A stretch of 64,000 nucleotides of DNA from Triticum aestivum (GCF_018294505.1 NC_057807.1:137174747-137238746); one strand, 5' to 3'. Shown: positions 1 to 11,910, counted from the stretch's first letter. Program-made: numbers and translations. The notes: generated from the letters alone by a model not told the origin.

Positions 1-613
1 CCCAACCTTCCCGACCATAGTTCGGCCAGGGCTCCCCTGCTAAAGAGAGAGACTTTAATGAGTTCAGGATATCGCCAAAGAGCGAATGCTGAAAGATGTC
101 CGCGGCGGTGAACTCCATGGCCGGCGCACAGTCGGGTTCGATTGGCAGGGGCGCTGGTGGTTCAGAGTCCGGAAGGGAGTCCGGCACCTGGGAGTCACGA
201 TCTTCGCAAAGGACGGGAGTGGTGTTCGGCTCGATCACCATAGAGTTTTCAGCCCCCGAGGTGGTGTCTAACCAGCCGTCCTCGATCGGCGAAACCGGCT
301 CCGAATTAAAGGTCGGAGCGGGTACTGGTTCGACCTCCAGGGCACTGTTCGGCGGCAGAGCTAGATCATGCCCATCGAGACAGTGCGGCATGATTGGCCG
401 TGGCTCGAATCCGTCGAAGATCAAGTCTCCGCGGACATCAGCCGTATAGTTCAAACTTCCAAATCTGACCTGATGGCCAGGGGCGTAGCTTTCAATCTGC
501 TCCAGATGGCCTGATGAATTGGCCCGCAGTGCAAAGCCGCCGAACACAAAGATCTGTCCAGGGAGAAAAGTCTCACCCTGAATTGCGTTGTTGCTGACGA
601 TCAAAGGAGCCAT
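1..613 (-). CDS. gag N-terminal part of a Fatima-like element (partial, runs off the window)
   Basis: Reading the minus strand from the ATG at 613, the frame stays open to base 1, about 204 codons. The product starts MAPLIVSNNAIQ and becomes rich in Pro, Glu and Asp, as expected for the N-terminal arm of a Tat-lineage gypsy Gag before the conserved Gag domain. The start lies 48 bases inside the 5' LTR (661-1133), the normal place for gag. No internal stop is visible, so this copy is less decayed than the Fatima-like element at 35015-54573, whose gag lacks this arm. Family assignment comes from the LTR. The Gag domain itself would lie beyond the window edge. Confidence 0.7.
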   Translation of the reverse strand, partial: MAPLIVSNNAIQGETFLPGQIFVFGGFALRANSSGHLEQIESYAPGHQVRFGSLNYTADVRGDLIFDGFEPRPIMPHCLDGHDLALPPNSALEVEPVPAPTFNSEPVSPIEDGWLDTTSGAENSMVIEPNTTPVLCEDRDSQVPDSLPDSEPPAPLPIEPDCAPAMEFTAADIFQHSLFGDILNSLKSLSLAGEPWPNYGREGW

Positions 614-660
614 CGGGCCTATAGGTGACAACACAGAGGAACTCTTAACGAAAGAACCAA

Positions 661-1133
661 TGTCGGTGTCAAAACCGGCGGATCTCGGGTAGGGGGTCCC
701 GAACTGTGCGTCTAGGCGGATGGTAACAGGAGACAAGGGACACGATGTTTTTACCCAGGTTCGGGCCCTCTCGATGGAGGTAATACCCTACTCCTGCTTG
801 ATTAATATTGATGATATGTGTAGTACAAGAGTAGATCTACCACGAGATCAAGGAGGCTAAACCCTAGAAGCTAGCCTATGGTATGATTGTTGTTCGTCCT
901 ACGGACTAAAACCCTTCGGTTTATATAGACACCGAATAGGGTTAGGGTTACACAGAGTCGGTTACAATGGTAGGAAATCTTCATATCCGTATCGCCAAGT
1001 TTGCCTTCCACGCCAAGGAAAGTCCTATCCGGACACGGGGGGAAGTCTTCAATCTTCTATCTTCATAGTCCAAGAGTCCGGCCAAAGATGACAGTTCGGC
1101 CATCCGGACACCCCCTAGTCCAGGACTCCGTCA
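661..1133 (-). repeat. 5' LTR of a Fatima-like gypsy element, minus strand
   Basis: The segment is the reverse complement of the LTRs at 35015-35487 and 54102-54573. It has TG...CA ends read on the minus strand and is 473 bp long. The minus-strand TATA box (TATATAAA) lies at 920-927. The base run after the LTR on the minus strand (660 downward) holds the gag leader. The right flank 1134-1138 (gtgat) should be one copy of the target duplication; its partner is outside the window. Confidence 0.85.
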
Positions 1134-1257
1134 GTGATCTCGACGTGTCCCCCCGTGTCCTGATAGGACTTTCATGATTGGTTCACATCAACCAATATGG
1201 AGATAGAAAGATCTATGGAGATGGTCGAGGTGCACGATATTTCTATCTTCTGAAATA
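1134..1257. other. Junction filler between Fatima-like LTR and LINE
   Basis: About 120 bases that belong to neither neighbour as a simple copy. Bases 1149-1173 are a near-exact inverted copy of part of the adjacent LTR (about 1020-1045). Bases 1179-1217 are an imperfect copy of the first 40 bases of the LINE (1258-1298). A short inverted repeat (agatagaaa / tttctatct) lies at 1201-1250. No coding potential is seen. Confidence 0.5.
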
Positions 1258-3378
1258 GGTTCACATCAACCAATATGGTTTTCTTAAAGAAAGATCTATT
1301 CATGATTGTTTTGGGTGGGCATATGAATATTTGCATCAATGTCACAAGTCAAAGGAGGAAATCATTGTACTTAAATTGGACTTTGAAAAGGCTTTTGACA
1401 CCATTGAACATCAGGCAATGTTGGATATTTTAAAAGCCAAAGGGTTTGGGGACAGATGGCTTACATGGATCAAAGTTTTGTTCACTTCTGCTTCCTCTGC
1501 TATATTACTTAATGGTGTTCCTGGAAAAAGAATTTATTTCCTTAGAGGTGTAAGGCAGGGGGACCCACTGTCCCCTCTTCTCTTTGTGCTTGCTGCAGAC
1601 TTACTTCAGACAATTCTAAACAAGGCAATGCACCTGGGCTTGGTAATTTCTCCCTTGCAAGTGGAGTCATGCCCTGATTTTCCAATTGTCCAGTATGCTA
1701 ATGACACCCTGGTTATTCTGCAAGAAGATGCAAAGCAACTACATTGCCTCAAAGCCCTTCTCAATACTTTTGCAGATGCTACTGGCCTTAAAGTGAACTA
1801 CAATAAATCAAGTATGATTCCAATAAATGTGCCAGAAGAGAAGGTGGAGATTTTGATAAATACTTATCATTGCAAGAAGGAATCATTTCCAATCCAATAT
1901 TTGGGAGCACCCCTAGGCCTTCATAAGCCTATTGTTGAGCAATGTTTTCCTCTTGTCATAAGACTACAGAAGAAGCTTGTGGGTTTGTCCACCTTTATGA
2001 CTTTGGCTGGGAGATTGCTGTTAGTGAAATCTTTCCTAAACTCTTTGTTGATCTATCTCATGGGATGTCTTGATGTGCCTGTCACCATCAAAACCCAAGC
2101 TATAAAGTACTTGAGACATTGCCTTTGGAGAGGACCTGATCTGGAAGACCATAGACCTTCCATGGTGGGATGGAGCACTGTGTGTAGACCTAAAAAATCA
2201 AGGTGGCTTAGGAGTGATTGATATTTTTGTTTAGAATAAGGCCCTGCTCCTTAAGAATCTACATAAGTTCTACAATAGACACAATATTCCCTGGGTCAAT
2301 TTGATTTGGGCATCCAATTACAACAATGATTCTCTGCCTGGTAATAGCTGGATTGGATCTTTTTGGTGGAAGGCTAACCTTAAGCTGATTGATAACTTTA
2401 AGTCTTTGGCCAGATGCAACATAGGTGATGGCAGGAGTGCTTATTTCTGGACTGATCTTTGGCACTCTAATTGCTTACAAGACATATTCCCTCATTTATT
2501 CTCTTTTGTGAAAAACAAGGATGCTACTGTTCACACCATTCTCCACACTGAGTACTTAGAGGACCTTTTCCATCTACCACTGACTCTGCTAGCTTTCCAG
2601 GAATTTGAGGCTATAGAGGACATATGCATTGCTTTAAGGGCCTCTGATACTTTAGATTGCACTGACACCTGGAGTTACATATGGGGAAATGAGCAATTCT
2701 CTGTGGCTAAGGCATATAAAGTAATGATGGGAGTTAAAGTTGTGCCACAGCAGTTCAATTGGATCTGGAACAACTCTTGCCAGCCAAAACACAAGGTGTT
2801 GTTTTGGAGACTACTTCATGATAGGCTCAATACTAGAAATCTCCTGAGAAGGAAATCTTTCCAGCTGGGCAACTATAATTGTGCTGTTAACAATTGTCCA
2901 AAGGAAGAAACTCTTCAGCACCTTTTCTGGACTTGCCCTTTCGCAGCTCAATGTTGGGACCTGGTTTGCCCTTCAAGACAGGCAAATGTTTCAATCATGG
3001 AAGCTTTTCTTGATCTCAAACAGAAACTTCATGTGCCTTTCTTCATGGAGATAATTATCCTTGCCTCTTGGGCTATTTGGATCTCCAGAAACAACCTGAT
3101 CTTCCAAGCAATTCAACCTAGCATTCAAAGGTGGAAAACCATCCTCGTGGAGGAGCTCATTCTTATTAGATTTAGAATTAAGAAGAGTTATGCTGGAGCA
3201 TAGTGTCTTTGGCTGGATAATCTTGTGCTATAATCCTAGATCTTAGTTCTTAGTTTTCTTTTTTTATTTCCTTGGCTTACCTCAAGCCTTCTGTACAGTG
3301 GAACCTTTTGTTGTCTCTCCCTTTTTAATTAATAAAAATTGCAGTGGGGTTTTTCCCTACTGTGTATAGTCAAAAAAA
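1258..3378 (+). mobile_element. 5'-truncated L1-type LINE (non-LTR retrotransposon)
   Basis: The segment encodes the C-terminal half of a plant LINE ORF2 and ends with a 3' UTR (3204-3365), a polyadenylation-type AATAAA at about 3331 and a short A tail (about 3367-3374). The endonuclease and N-terminal reverse transcriptase are missing, which is the usual result of incomplete target-primed reverse transcription. I could not find a target-site duplication. The left junction is rearranged (1134-1257). Confidence 0.85.
1259..3203 (+). pseudogene. LINE ORF2 fragment: reverse transcriptase and zinc-binding C-terminal domain
   Basis: The frame opens at 1259 ([18 protein letters not shown]) and gives typical LINE RT motifs: [12 protein letters not shown] (about 1376), [11 protein letters not shown] (about 1553) and the catalytic box at 1694-1705. 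That box reads YAND instead of YADD, so one catalytic aspartate is lost. The frame breaks near the A-run at about 2190 (stop 2219-2221), and a second open frame (2301-3203) holds the rest. This second part includes the grass LINE zf-RVT segment (PKHKVLFWRLLHDRLNTRNLL, then C...C...H...C near 2880-2960). It ends at the stop 3201-3203. Truncation, frameshift and catalytic loss make it non-functional. Confidence 0.85.
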
Positions 3379-3783
3379 TGTGTTTTGCCGCCCACGTTTG
3401 ACGCCCACCATGTCTGAATGGACTCAGAGGTGATTGTGTCACGTTTGATTGAAGTTACTAGTCTACCCCAATCGACAGCAGTGTAAAACCGGTCAATTAG
3501 GATGTCAAGTGTCAGGGGTAGACACCATCTCGCAAACACTTGCTTCGGGCAGCCCACAAATGATAGTGGGTGTTTAGCCGCTTCATCCAAAACTTGGGAG
3601 AATTAGCATTCGCATTTACCCTGGGCCCTGGCAACTAAATTCAAATCCAATTTGTATTCGATTACGAATATCCATAGATAATTCTATGTTTTGTTATTTT
3701 TTTCTTCAAAACCACGACAAATATTTATTCCACCTTTATATATGATTATGATTTACAAATGCCATGATCTTCGAATTCAGTAG
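3379..3783. other. Unassigned genomic sequence
   Basis: No open frame of convincing composition, no LTR-like termini and no repeat shared with the rest of the window. The segment is moderately AT-rich after 3640. It may be upstream sequence of the gene fragment that follows or part of a degraded transposon; nothing in it decides between the two. Confidence 0.4.
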
Positions 3784-4285
3784 GTTGGATACACTCTGAG
3801 TCAACCAGTTATTTCATCCAATACAATATGCTCACACAAAAAACAGGGAAGCACAACTGGTTCCTCGCTCGATCAGGCGACGGCAAGACTGATGATCATT
3901 CGGACACATGAGCCAGAAAAGTTATATTGCAAAAACCCCACTGTACACAAGCACCATGAAATACGTGAGTATTCGGACAGTGGCTGTTACGTCTATGAGC
4001 AGGATACCAGCTTGTTGGGGCCTTCAGGATTTTTGAGTTGGAGGCGGGTAAACAGCCTTAGTTCACACTCTCTGTTTCTCGGACTCAATTATCCGATTAA
4101 CCATGAGATCACCATTGGCAAGGACCTTGATGGCAGAGAGGCTCTGTTTGCTATGGAAAACTGTGTCTACACGGCGAGCCCTAGGACTTCAGGAGCAAAC
4201 TCCCCTGATAGTCAACGATACAGCCTGCAGCCAAAAGAAGGTGATAATGACAAAGGCATCTAGATTAACTTTGATCCTTGGATGT
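3784..4285 (+). pseudogene. Probable DUF295 / F-box-associated gene fragment, interrupted by element B
   Basis: An open frame runs from the stop at 3781-3783 to a stop at 4261-4263, with the first ATG at 3892. The stretch from about 4030 to 4175 reads W-x2-VNSLSSHSLFLGLNY, then GKDLDGREALF and NCVYTA. This spacing resembles the C-terminal repeat of grass DUF295 (KIB-type beta-propeller) proteins, where W-V-SL-G-x-LF-G-N is followed by a conserved NC-(I/V)Y. No F-box domain and no start region can be seen. Element B inserted at 4285, close to the end of the reading frame. The sequence beyond B (11319-11910) looks like its 3' flank. The call is inferred from motif spacing only. Confidence 0.4.
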
Positions 4286-5822
4286 TGATAATCCCCAAGT
4301 GCAGGGAATCATCATAGCAATTTCCAAAGGTGGAAGTGATAAGTATGGAGTGTCGAACCCACAAGGAGTTAAAGGTAAGATCAATATTCTCTCAAGCCCT
4401 ATCTGCCACTGATACGACTCTACGTACACCGAACGTTTGCTTCCAACTAGCAACGAGAAATAAAACTATGTTGTGGGTATGAAGAGGATAACTTTGCATG
4501 GTATCGGAGAGCTAAAATATAAAAGTAGGTGCTGTTAACATAAAGTTAGAATATATTACTAAATATTATAAATAGCGAGTGTGGAATAATGGTGGATCAG
4601 TGTGCGGAATTGTCCTAGGCAATTATTAACAAGACCGGTAGTCACTATTGCAGTTTCATATGAGGGAGAGGCATAAGCTAACATACTTTCTCTACTTGGA
4701 TCATATGCACTTATGATTGGAACTCTAGCAAGCATCTCCAACTACTAAAGATCATTAAGGTAAAACCCAACCAGAACATTAAAGCATCAAGTCCTCTTTA
4801 TTCCCATACGCAACAATCCCTCTTACTCGGGTTTGTGTTTCAGTCACTCACCAACCTAGTATAAGCGAATCATGAACGTATTGCAAAACCCTACAGCGGG
4901 AATCCCTCACGCTTGCGCGACACGGAGGGCACCATAGGACAGCATCAAAGTAAAACATATAACTCATACCAATCTAGATCATCAATCAACCCAAAGACAA
5001 AAGATATCTACTCAAAATCATAGGATGGAAACACATCATTGGATCATAATATGTGGCATAAAGCACCATGTTCAAGTAGGGATTACAGCGGGGTGCGGGA
5101 GAGTGGACCGCGTAAAAGAGATGAGGATGGTGATGATGATGGTGATGTTGATGAAGACGATCACCATGGCGATGATTCCCCTCCCGATGGCACTTCGGCG
5201 TCACCGGAAGAGAAGAGGAGAGGTTCTCCCCCTTGTGCTTCCTCATCCATGGCCTCCACCCTCTGGTCCTTGGCCTTCATGGTGACGATGGCCCCTCCGA
5301 GATACTCCTCCATGGCCACCGGTGATGATGGCCCCCTCCGGCAGGGTGCCAGAGAGGGCCTAGCTTGATTTCTCATGGCTACAGAGGCTTGGTGCGGCTG
5401 AACTTTCGATCTAGGTTTCTTTCTGGAAGTTTGGGTATAAATAGAAGAGTTTTGTGTTGATTTCACATCAGGGGGGTCTCCGGGCTGTCCACGAGGCAGG
5501 GGGGGCGCCCTAGGGGGGTGGGCGCGCCCCCCACCCTCGTGGGCAGCCCGGGACTCTTTTGGCCTGCTTCTGGTACTCCGTGGGCTTCTTCTGGTCCAAA
5601 AATGATCTCCGTCAAGTGGCACGTCAATTGGACTCCATTTAATTTTCCTTTTCTGCAATACTCTAAAACAAGGAGAAAACAAAAACTGGCACTGGGCTCT
5701 AGGTTAATAGGTTAGTCCCAAAAATCATATAAAATATCATATAAATGCATATAAAACATCCTAGAAGGATAGTATAATAGCATGAATACTTCATAAATTG
5801 TAGATACGTTGCAGAGGTATCA
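4286..5822 (-). repeat. 3' LTR of element B
   Basis: 1537 bp, starting tgataatcc and ending ggtatca on the plus strand, collinear with 9807-11318. It carries a GC-rich inverted repeat at 5489-5542 (arms ccacgagg / cctcgtgg) that recurs in other elements of this window, and a GAT/GAC-rich low-complexity stretch at 5120-5175. The longer open frames inside it are by-products of this composition. Confidence 0.9.
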
Positions 5823-7369
5823 GCATCCCCAAGCTTAATTCCTGCTCGTCCTCGAGTAGGTAAATGATAAAAGAAATAATTTATGAAGTGTGAATGCTAG
5901 CAAGTGCATAAGTTTGATCAATGATAATTCCAATCACTTTTTCTAGCATCATTATATGTCATAACAATAGTTCATCTCATAAAACTTTTCATGATCAAGT
6001 AACAAGCAAGTCACATGTTAAAGTATAGATCATAAACTTTCTTGAAAACTAACAAACAATATTCTCAGTCATCAAACAGTTGCAATTCATCTTATTTTCA
6101 GGAATAGTCTATGTTAGAGGTTTGATTTAGTAAACTCCACATACTCAACTATCATTTAGTCTTGCACAATTGCTAACACTCACGCAATACTTGTGGTTGT
6201 GGTGTTTTAGTCGGACACAGAGAAAGATAGGGGCTTATAGTTTCGCCTCCCAACCTTTTACCTCAAGGGTAATGTCAACAATAATAGCTCATGCTAACTT
6301 ACATCCAATTAGATATATATATCAGGATCCTTCCAACATCCTGTGCTTGCCAAAGGATAAAATGTAAAAGTAAAGGTGAAGATCACCAAGACTCTTGCAT
6401 AAGGTAGAAGATAAAAGTAAAAGATAGGCCCTTCACAGAGGGAAGCAGAGGTTTCCATGCGCTTTCAGGGTTGGATGCACAAAATCTTAATGCGAAAGAA
6501 CGTCACTTTGTATTGCCACTTGTGATATGGACCTTTATTATGCAGTCCGTCGCTTTTATTTCTTCCACATCACAAGATCGTATAAAGCTTATTTCCTCCA
6601 CACTAATCAATCATAGAGCAATTTTTATTGCTTGCACCGATGACAACTTACTTGAAGGATCTTACTCAATCCATAGGTAGATATGGTGGACTCTCATGGC
6701 AAAACTTGTTTTAAGGGTATTTGGAAGCACAAGTAGTATCTCTACTTGGTGCAAAGAATTTGGCTAGCATGAGGGGGAAAGGCAAGCTCAACATGTTGGA
6801 TCATCCATGACAATATACTTTATTTCAGATATAAGAAAACATAACCCATTACGTTGTCTTCCTTGTCCAACATCAACTCTTTAGCATGTCATATTTTAAT
6901 GAGTGCTCCCAATCATAAAAGATGTCCAAGATAGTGTATTTATATGTGAAACCTCTCTTCCTTCAATATTCTTTCATGAATTGTTCAAGTGACCAATTCT
7001 ACGTTTGCTAACTTTCAATAAGTTTACTACCTATGCTTATTATGTGTGAAGTAATTACTCCCCATGTTTTAAGCATATGAAACAAATATAAATTCAGGTT
7101 TATGACATTCAATTTATTCAACCATTTACTCATAGGATATACGTGAAGCACATGAGTAAATGACAAACTACTCCAAAAGATATGAGTGAAGAACACTGAG
7201 TAGTCAAATAATTAACTAGCCATGGGAGGATTCTTTTTCATTAAATATTTCAGATCAAATGATTTTATTCAAACAGCAAGTAAAATCTAAAACACGCTCC
7301 AAGCAAAACACATATCATGTGACGAATAAAAATATAGCTCCGAGTAAGGTATACCGATAGTTTTGAAGA

Positions 7370-9445
7370 CGAAAGAGGGGATGCCTTCCGGGGCATCCCC
7401 AAGCTTAGGCGCTTGAGTCTTCCTTGAATATTACCTTGGGGTGCCTTGGGCATCCCCAAGCTTAGGGTCTTTCCACTCATTATTCTCCTCATATCGATAT
7501 CTCACCCAAAGCTTGAAAACTTCAATCACACAAAACTTAACCAAACTTCGTGAGATAGGTTAGTATGATAAAGAGTAAACCATTCACTTTGGTACTATCA
7601 AAGACAAGGTTCATAATTGTTCTCACACAATGTCTACTGTACCATATCATTTCTACAATTTATATTGAGAAATATAAGCCATAGAAACTAGAAAACAAGC
7701 AAACTATGCAATGAGAACAGATTCTGTCAGAAACAGAACAGTCTGTAATGATCTGAACATAAACCATACTTCTGCTACTCCAAAAATTATGAAATAAATT
7801 GGTGGACGTGAGGAATTTGTCTATTAATATTCTGCAAAAGTAATCAACTAAACATCACTCTTCTGAAAAAAATGACAGCTTATCTCGTGAGCGCAAAGTT
7901 TCTGTTTTTTACAGCAAGATCACATTGACTTTCCCCCAAGTCTTCCCAAAGGTCTTACTTGGCATTTTATTGAAACAAAAGCTATAAAAATGATTAATAC
8001 AGTAGCTTAATCATGTAAACACATGAAAACCGAAAGGGTAAATATTGGGTTGTCTCCCAACAAGCGCTTTTCTTTAATGCCTTTTAGCTAGGCATGATGA
8101 TTTCAATGATGCTCACATAATAGACAAGAATTGAAACACAAAGAGAGCATCTTGAAGAATATGATTAGCACATTTAATTCTAACCCACTTCCTATGCCTT
8201 GGGATTTTGTGAGCACACAACTTATGGGAACAAGAATCAACTAGCATAGGAAGGCAAAACATGTATAACTTCAAAACTTTAAGCACATAGAGAGGAAACT
8301 TAATATTATTGCAACTCCTACAAGCATGTATTCCTCCCTCATAATAATTTTCAGTAGCATCATGGATAGAAACTTTGTTCACATACTCAATTGGAACCTC
8401 TTCCGAAATAGTGGAATCATTACTAGCTAAAGTTGACACTCTTCCAAATCCACTTACATAAATATCACACTAAGATTCAACATCCTCCAAAATAGTGGGA
8501 TCACTAATTCCTAAAGTTGACACTCTTCCAAACCCACTTTAAATGATAGTATTATTCATACTACAAAAGATATAAGTGAAGTTCATGGAGCATTCTACAA
8601 CTAACCAATATCCAAGCTCAAAATATACAAGTGATGCACACGAAGCATTCTATAAAACCATACTCAAAAGATTTAAATGAAGCACAAAGAGTAATTCTAC
8701 AAAGTCATACTTAAAAGATATAAGCGAGGCACATGAAGTATTCTATAAATTGATGGAGGGACATATCATACTAGCATGGTTCTTTAAAGAAAAAGAAAAA
8801 CACAAAGGACACAAATCATGTGAACAAAACAAAAACCGAGGTATACCGATAATTGTTGAAGAAGAAAGATGGGATGCCAACTGGGGCGTCCCAAAGCTTA
8901 GATGCTTGAGTATCCTTTGAAATATTTACTTGGCGTGCCTTGTGCATCCCCAAGGTTGAACCCTTGCTTCTCTTTATTCTTCTCACATCGGTAACTCCTT
9001 GTTCTTCGAACACTTCATCCACAAAAACTTAACAAAAACTTTGCGAGATCCGTTAGTATAACAAAGCAAATCACTACTATAAGTACTGTTGCAAACCAAT
9101 TAATATTTTTTTTTGCATTATAGCTACTGTAATATAACTTTTACATGTATTAATCCACTGATAGAGACCGATAGTTTCATCAAAACAAGCAAGCAATGCA
9201 TCAAAAACAGAATCTGTCTTAAGCAGGACAGTCTGTAGTAATCTGGAAGTTTAGCAAACTTCTGTAACTCCTAAAATTATGAACTAAATTTTAAAATTTG
9301 AAAAATTTGTACAGAAGTAATGTGCCAAATGTTTCAGACCCATTTGACTTTCCAGTAAAAAATGTAAATTCACGCACTACAGCCAAAGTTTATGTTTTTG
9401 TTCTGCACATAGTAAACAAGCAATCTAATCATCCTAAAACCAAAG
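7370..9445 (-). repeat. Internal duplication in element B (about 7370-7970 and 8860-9445)
   Basis: Two diverged copies about 1.49 kb apart share order and content. Each has a polypurine-like block (catccccaagcttag at about 7395 and 7452; weaker matches near 8885 and 8945), then an A-rich stretch, then a block with acagaatctgtc / cagtctgta-type words. The copies are aligned by eye and differ by many substitutions, so the duplication predates insertion of this copy. Confidence 0.6.
8567..8752 (-). repeat. Short imperfect repeats in element B
   Basis: Four imperfect copies of a unit of about 40-60 bases, recognisable by the words aaagatataagtgaag and gcattctacaa, are arranged head to tail. Weaker copies occur near 7130-7200. 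They are non-coding. Confidence 0.55.
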
Positions 9446-9778
9446 CTTGGCACATTATTTTTATAATACAATGAATATATACAAGGGGATAATTATTTAC
9501 AGAGAAACTTCCATGAAAAATTCTACATTGTTTTCGTGAGCATGAACACAAGTGCTCAAGGTCGACCCTCACTTCGTCAATGCATAACTTTCCAATCACT
9601 TCTCTTTTTGAAAAACTTTTTAGGCATGAAAGGCAAGTAATTTTTTTTGTATTTTCATTCTTTTAATTTTTTTTGTATGTTTCACCCACAATTAAACAGA
9701 AACAAAAAGTAAAAAGCAAAATCTACTTAGTGAAGAAAGCAAACAAGCACACACGAGAATATCAACCCCAGCTATTGC

Positions 9779-9796
9779 TCCCCGGCAACGGCGCCA
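9779..9796 (-). promoter_or_regulatory. Primer binding site of element B (tRNA-Asp type)
   Basis: The minus strand reads TGGCGCCGTTGCCGGGGA, the 18-base PBS used by Athila-type and many other plant gypsy elements and complementary to the 3' end of tRNA-Asp. It lies 10 bases inside the 5' LTR edge at 9807. Confidence 0.9.
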
Positions 9797-9806
9797 GAAA
9801 AGAGCT

Positions 9807-11318
9807 TGATAATCCCCAAGTGCAGGGAATCATCATAGCAATTTCCAAAGGTGGAAGTGATAAGTATGGAGTGTCGAACCCACAAGGAGCTAAAGGTAAG
9901 ATCAATATTCTCTCAAGCTCTATCTGCCACTGATATGACTCTACGTACACCGAACGTTTGCTTCCAACTAGCAACGAGAAATAAAACTATGTTGTGGGTA
10001 TGAAGAGGATAACTTTGCATGGTATCGGAGAGCTAAAATATAAAAGTAGGTGATGTTAACATAAATTTAGAATATATTCCTAAATATTATAAATAGCGAG
10101 CGTGGAATAATGGGGGATCGGTGTGCGTAATTGTCCTAGGCAATTATTAACAAGACCGGAAATCACTATTGCAGTTTCATATGAGGGAGAGGCATAAGCT
10201 AACATACTTTCTCTACTTGGATCATATGCACTTATGATTGGAACTCTAGCAAGCATCCACAACTACTAAAGATCATTAAGGTAAAACCCAACCATAGCAT
10301 TAAAGCATCAAGTCCTCTTTATTCCCATATGCAACAATCCCTCTTACTCGGGTTTGTGTTTCAGTCACTCACCAACCCACTATAAGCGAATCATGAACGT
10401 ATTGCAACACCCTACAGTGGGAATCCCTCACGCTTGCACGACATAGAGGGCACCATAGGAAAGCATCAAAGTAAAACATACAACTCATACCAATCTAGAT
10501 CATCAATCAACCCAAAGACAAAAGATATCTACTCAAAACATCATAGGATGGCAACACATCATTGGATCATAATATGTGGCATAAAGCACCATGTTCAAGT
10601 AGGGATTACAACGGGGTGCGGGAGAGTGGACCGCGTAAAAGAGATGAGGATGGTGATGATGATGGTGATGTTGATGAAGACGATCACTCTGGCACCACCT
10701 GAAGAGAGGAGGAGAGGTTCTCCACCTTGTGCTTCCTCCTCCATGGCCTCCACCCTCTGGTCCTTGGCCTTCATGGTGATGATGGCCCCTCCGGGATACT
10801 CCTACATGGCCACCGGTGATGATGGCCCCCTCCGGCAGGGTGCCAGAGAGGGCCTAGATTGATTTCTCGTGGCTACAGAGGCTTGCGGCGGCGGAACTTC
10901 CAATCTAGGTTTCTTTCTGGAAGTTTGGGTATATATATTAGAGTTTTGCGTTGATTTCACGTCAGGGGGGTCTCTAGGCTGTCCACGAGGTAGGGGGGGC
11001 GTGCCCTAGGGGGGTGGGTGCGCCCCCCGCACTCGTGGGCAGCCCGAGACTCTTCTGGCCTGACTCTGGTACTCCGTGGGCTTCTTCTGGTCCAATAATG
11101 ATCTCCGTCAAGTGGCACGTCAATTGGACTCTGTTTAGTTTTCCTTTTCTGTGATACTCTAAAACAAGGAGAAAATAGAAACTGGCACTAGGCTCTAGGT
11201 TAATAGGTTAGTCCCAAAAATCATATAAAATATCATATAAATGCATATAAAACATCCTAGAAGGATAGTATAATAGCATGAATACTTCATAAATTATAGA
11301 TACGTTGGAGACGTATAA
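9807..11318 (-). repeat. 5' LTR of element B
   Basis: 1512 bp, collinear with 4286-5822. Its outer end reads acgtataa instead of the expected acgtatca, a single change in the terminal CA, and the target duplication gatgt follows directly. The GC-rich inverted repeat is at 10982-11038. Confidence 0.9.
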
Positions 11319-11910
11319 GATGTCTCAAGTCCGGCAGGTGGTGATGTGGGTCAAGCCTTCGGGTTGATAGGTAATTGGGCTGTTGCTGAAAGGGTGGAGT
11401 ACAGGTGTCTCCAGATCACTGGTCGCTGAAGTAGGGCTGCAAATTATGATGGTGTTGGATCATCCCTCTTCGAATGACTTGTTGTCTTTGCTGCTTGTTC
11501 TGGATGGGTAGTTCTCTCTTTTGTTATGCATATTCCTTGTTATTTGGTCATCCTCGTCTATGTCACTCTTACTATGTAATAGTTGCCTCTATTTAGAATG
11601 TCATTCTCGTCTGGATCATGAGAGTCTGAGCGCTGCAGATGGGTGCGTTTTGGTGGTGTAGCAAGACTTCTTATGAACTATCATGTCTTGTTGTTTATGT
11701 CAGTAGTAGTCACTAGTCAGTGTTTGAATGTTGTATATATCATTGTTTCAAACTATTTATTATCTTGAACTGTTGGTGGGCTAAATGAGGGCATCACCAT
11801 TATCCAGTGTTCAAAGTATATCTCCTTTTTTCAAGTTATAATTTGAGCTCAGTGTCTTTTCGATGATGTACACTTGTTTAGGCTAGTGAGGTGTCATTGA
11901 ATATGGGTTG
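11319..11910 (+). other. Genomic flank, probable 3' region of the split gene fragment
   Basis: This continues the sequence interrupted at 4285 (the first five bases are the gatgt duplication). It is T-rich with many stops in all frames, as in a plant 3' UTR or downstream region. There is no transposon signature until the LTR of element A begins at 11911. Confidence 0.45.

Larger units (their letters stand above)
5823..9806 (-). other. Interior of element B, non-coding
   Basis: No gag, protease, polymerase or integrase motif is visible in any frame. The polypurine tract (minus strand aagcttggggatgc) is at 5823-5836, next to the 3' LTR. Blocks at 6420-6450 and 6676-6775 are similar to 38228-38258 and 38748-38835 in the Sabrina-like element. 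The region also contains a 600-base internal duplication and a run of short repeats, listed separately. Confidence 0.75.
4286..11318 (-). mobile_element. Element B: non-autonomous LTR retrotransposon, minus strand
   Basis: Two LTRs (4286-5822 and 9807-11318), a perfect tRNA-Asp-type primer binding site beside the right LTR and a polypurine tract beside the left LTR fix the orientation as minus. The 5-base target duplication gatgt is present at 4281-4285 and 11319-11323. The 4.0 kb interior has no credible reading frame. Blocks of its 3' non-coding region match the Sabrina-like element in this window, which suggests an Athila-related gypsy derivative. It splits the gene-like sequence 3784-4285 / 11319-11910. 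Confidence 0.9.

Noticed and set aside
5428..5440. Plus-strand TATAAATA in the element B 3' LTR
   Set aside because: It opposes the element's orientation and the sister LTR at about 10927 does not keep it as TATAAATA.
5039..5682. Several frames with His-, Asp- or Met-runs in the element B LTR
   Set aside because: Low-complexity GAT/GAC sequence in an LTR, read in several frames; not conserved as a frame in the sister LTR.
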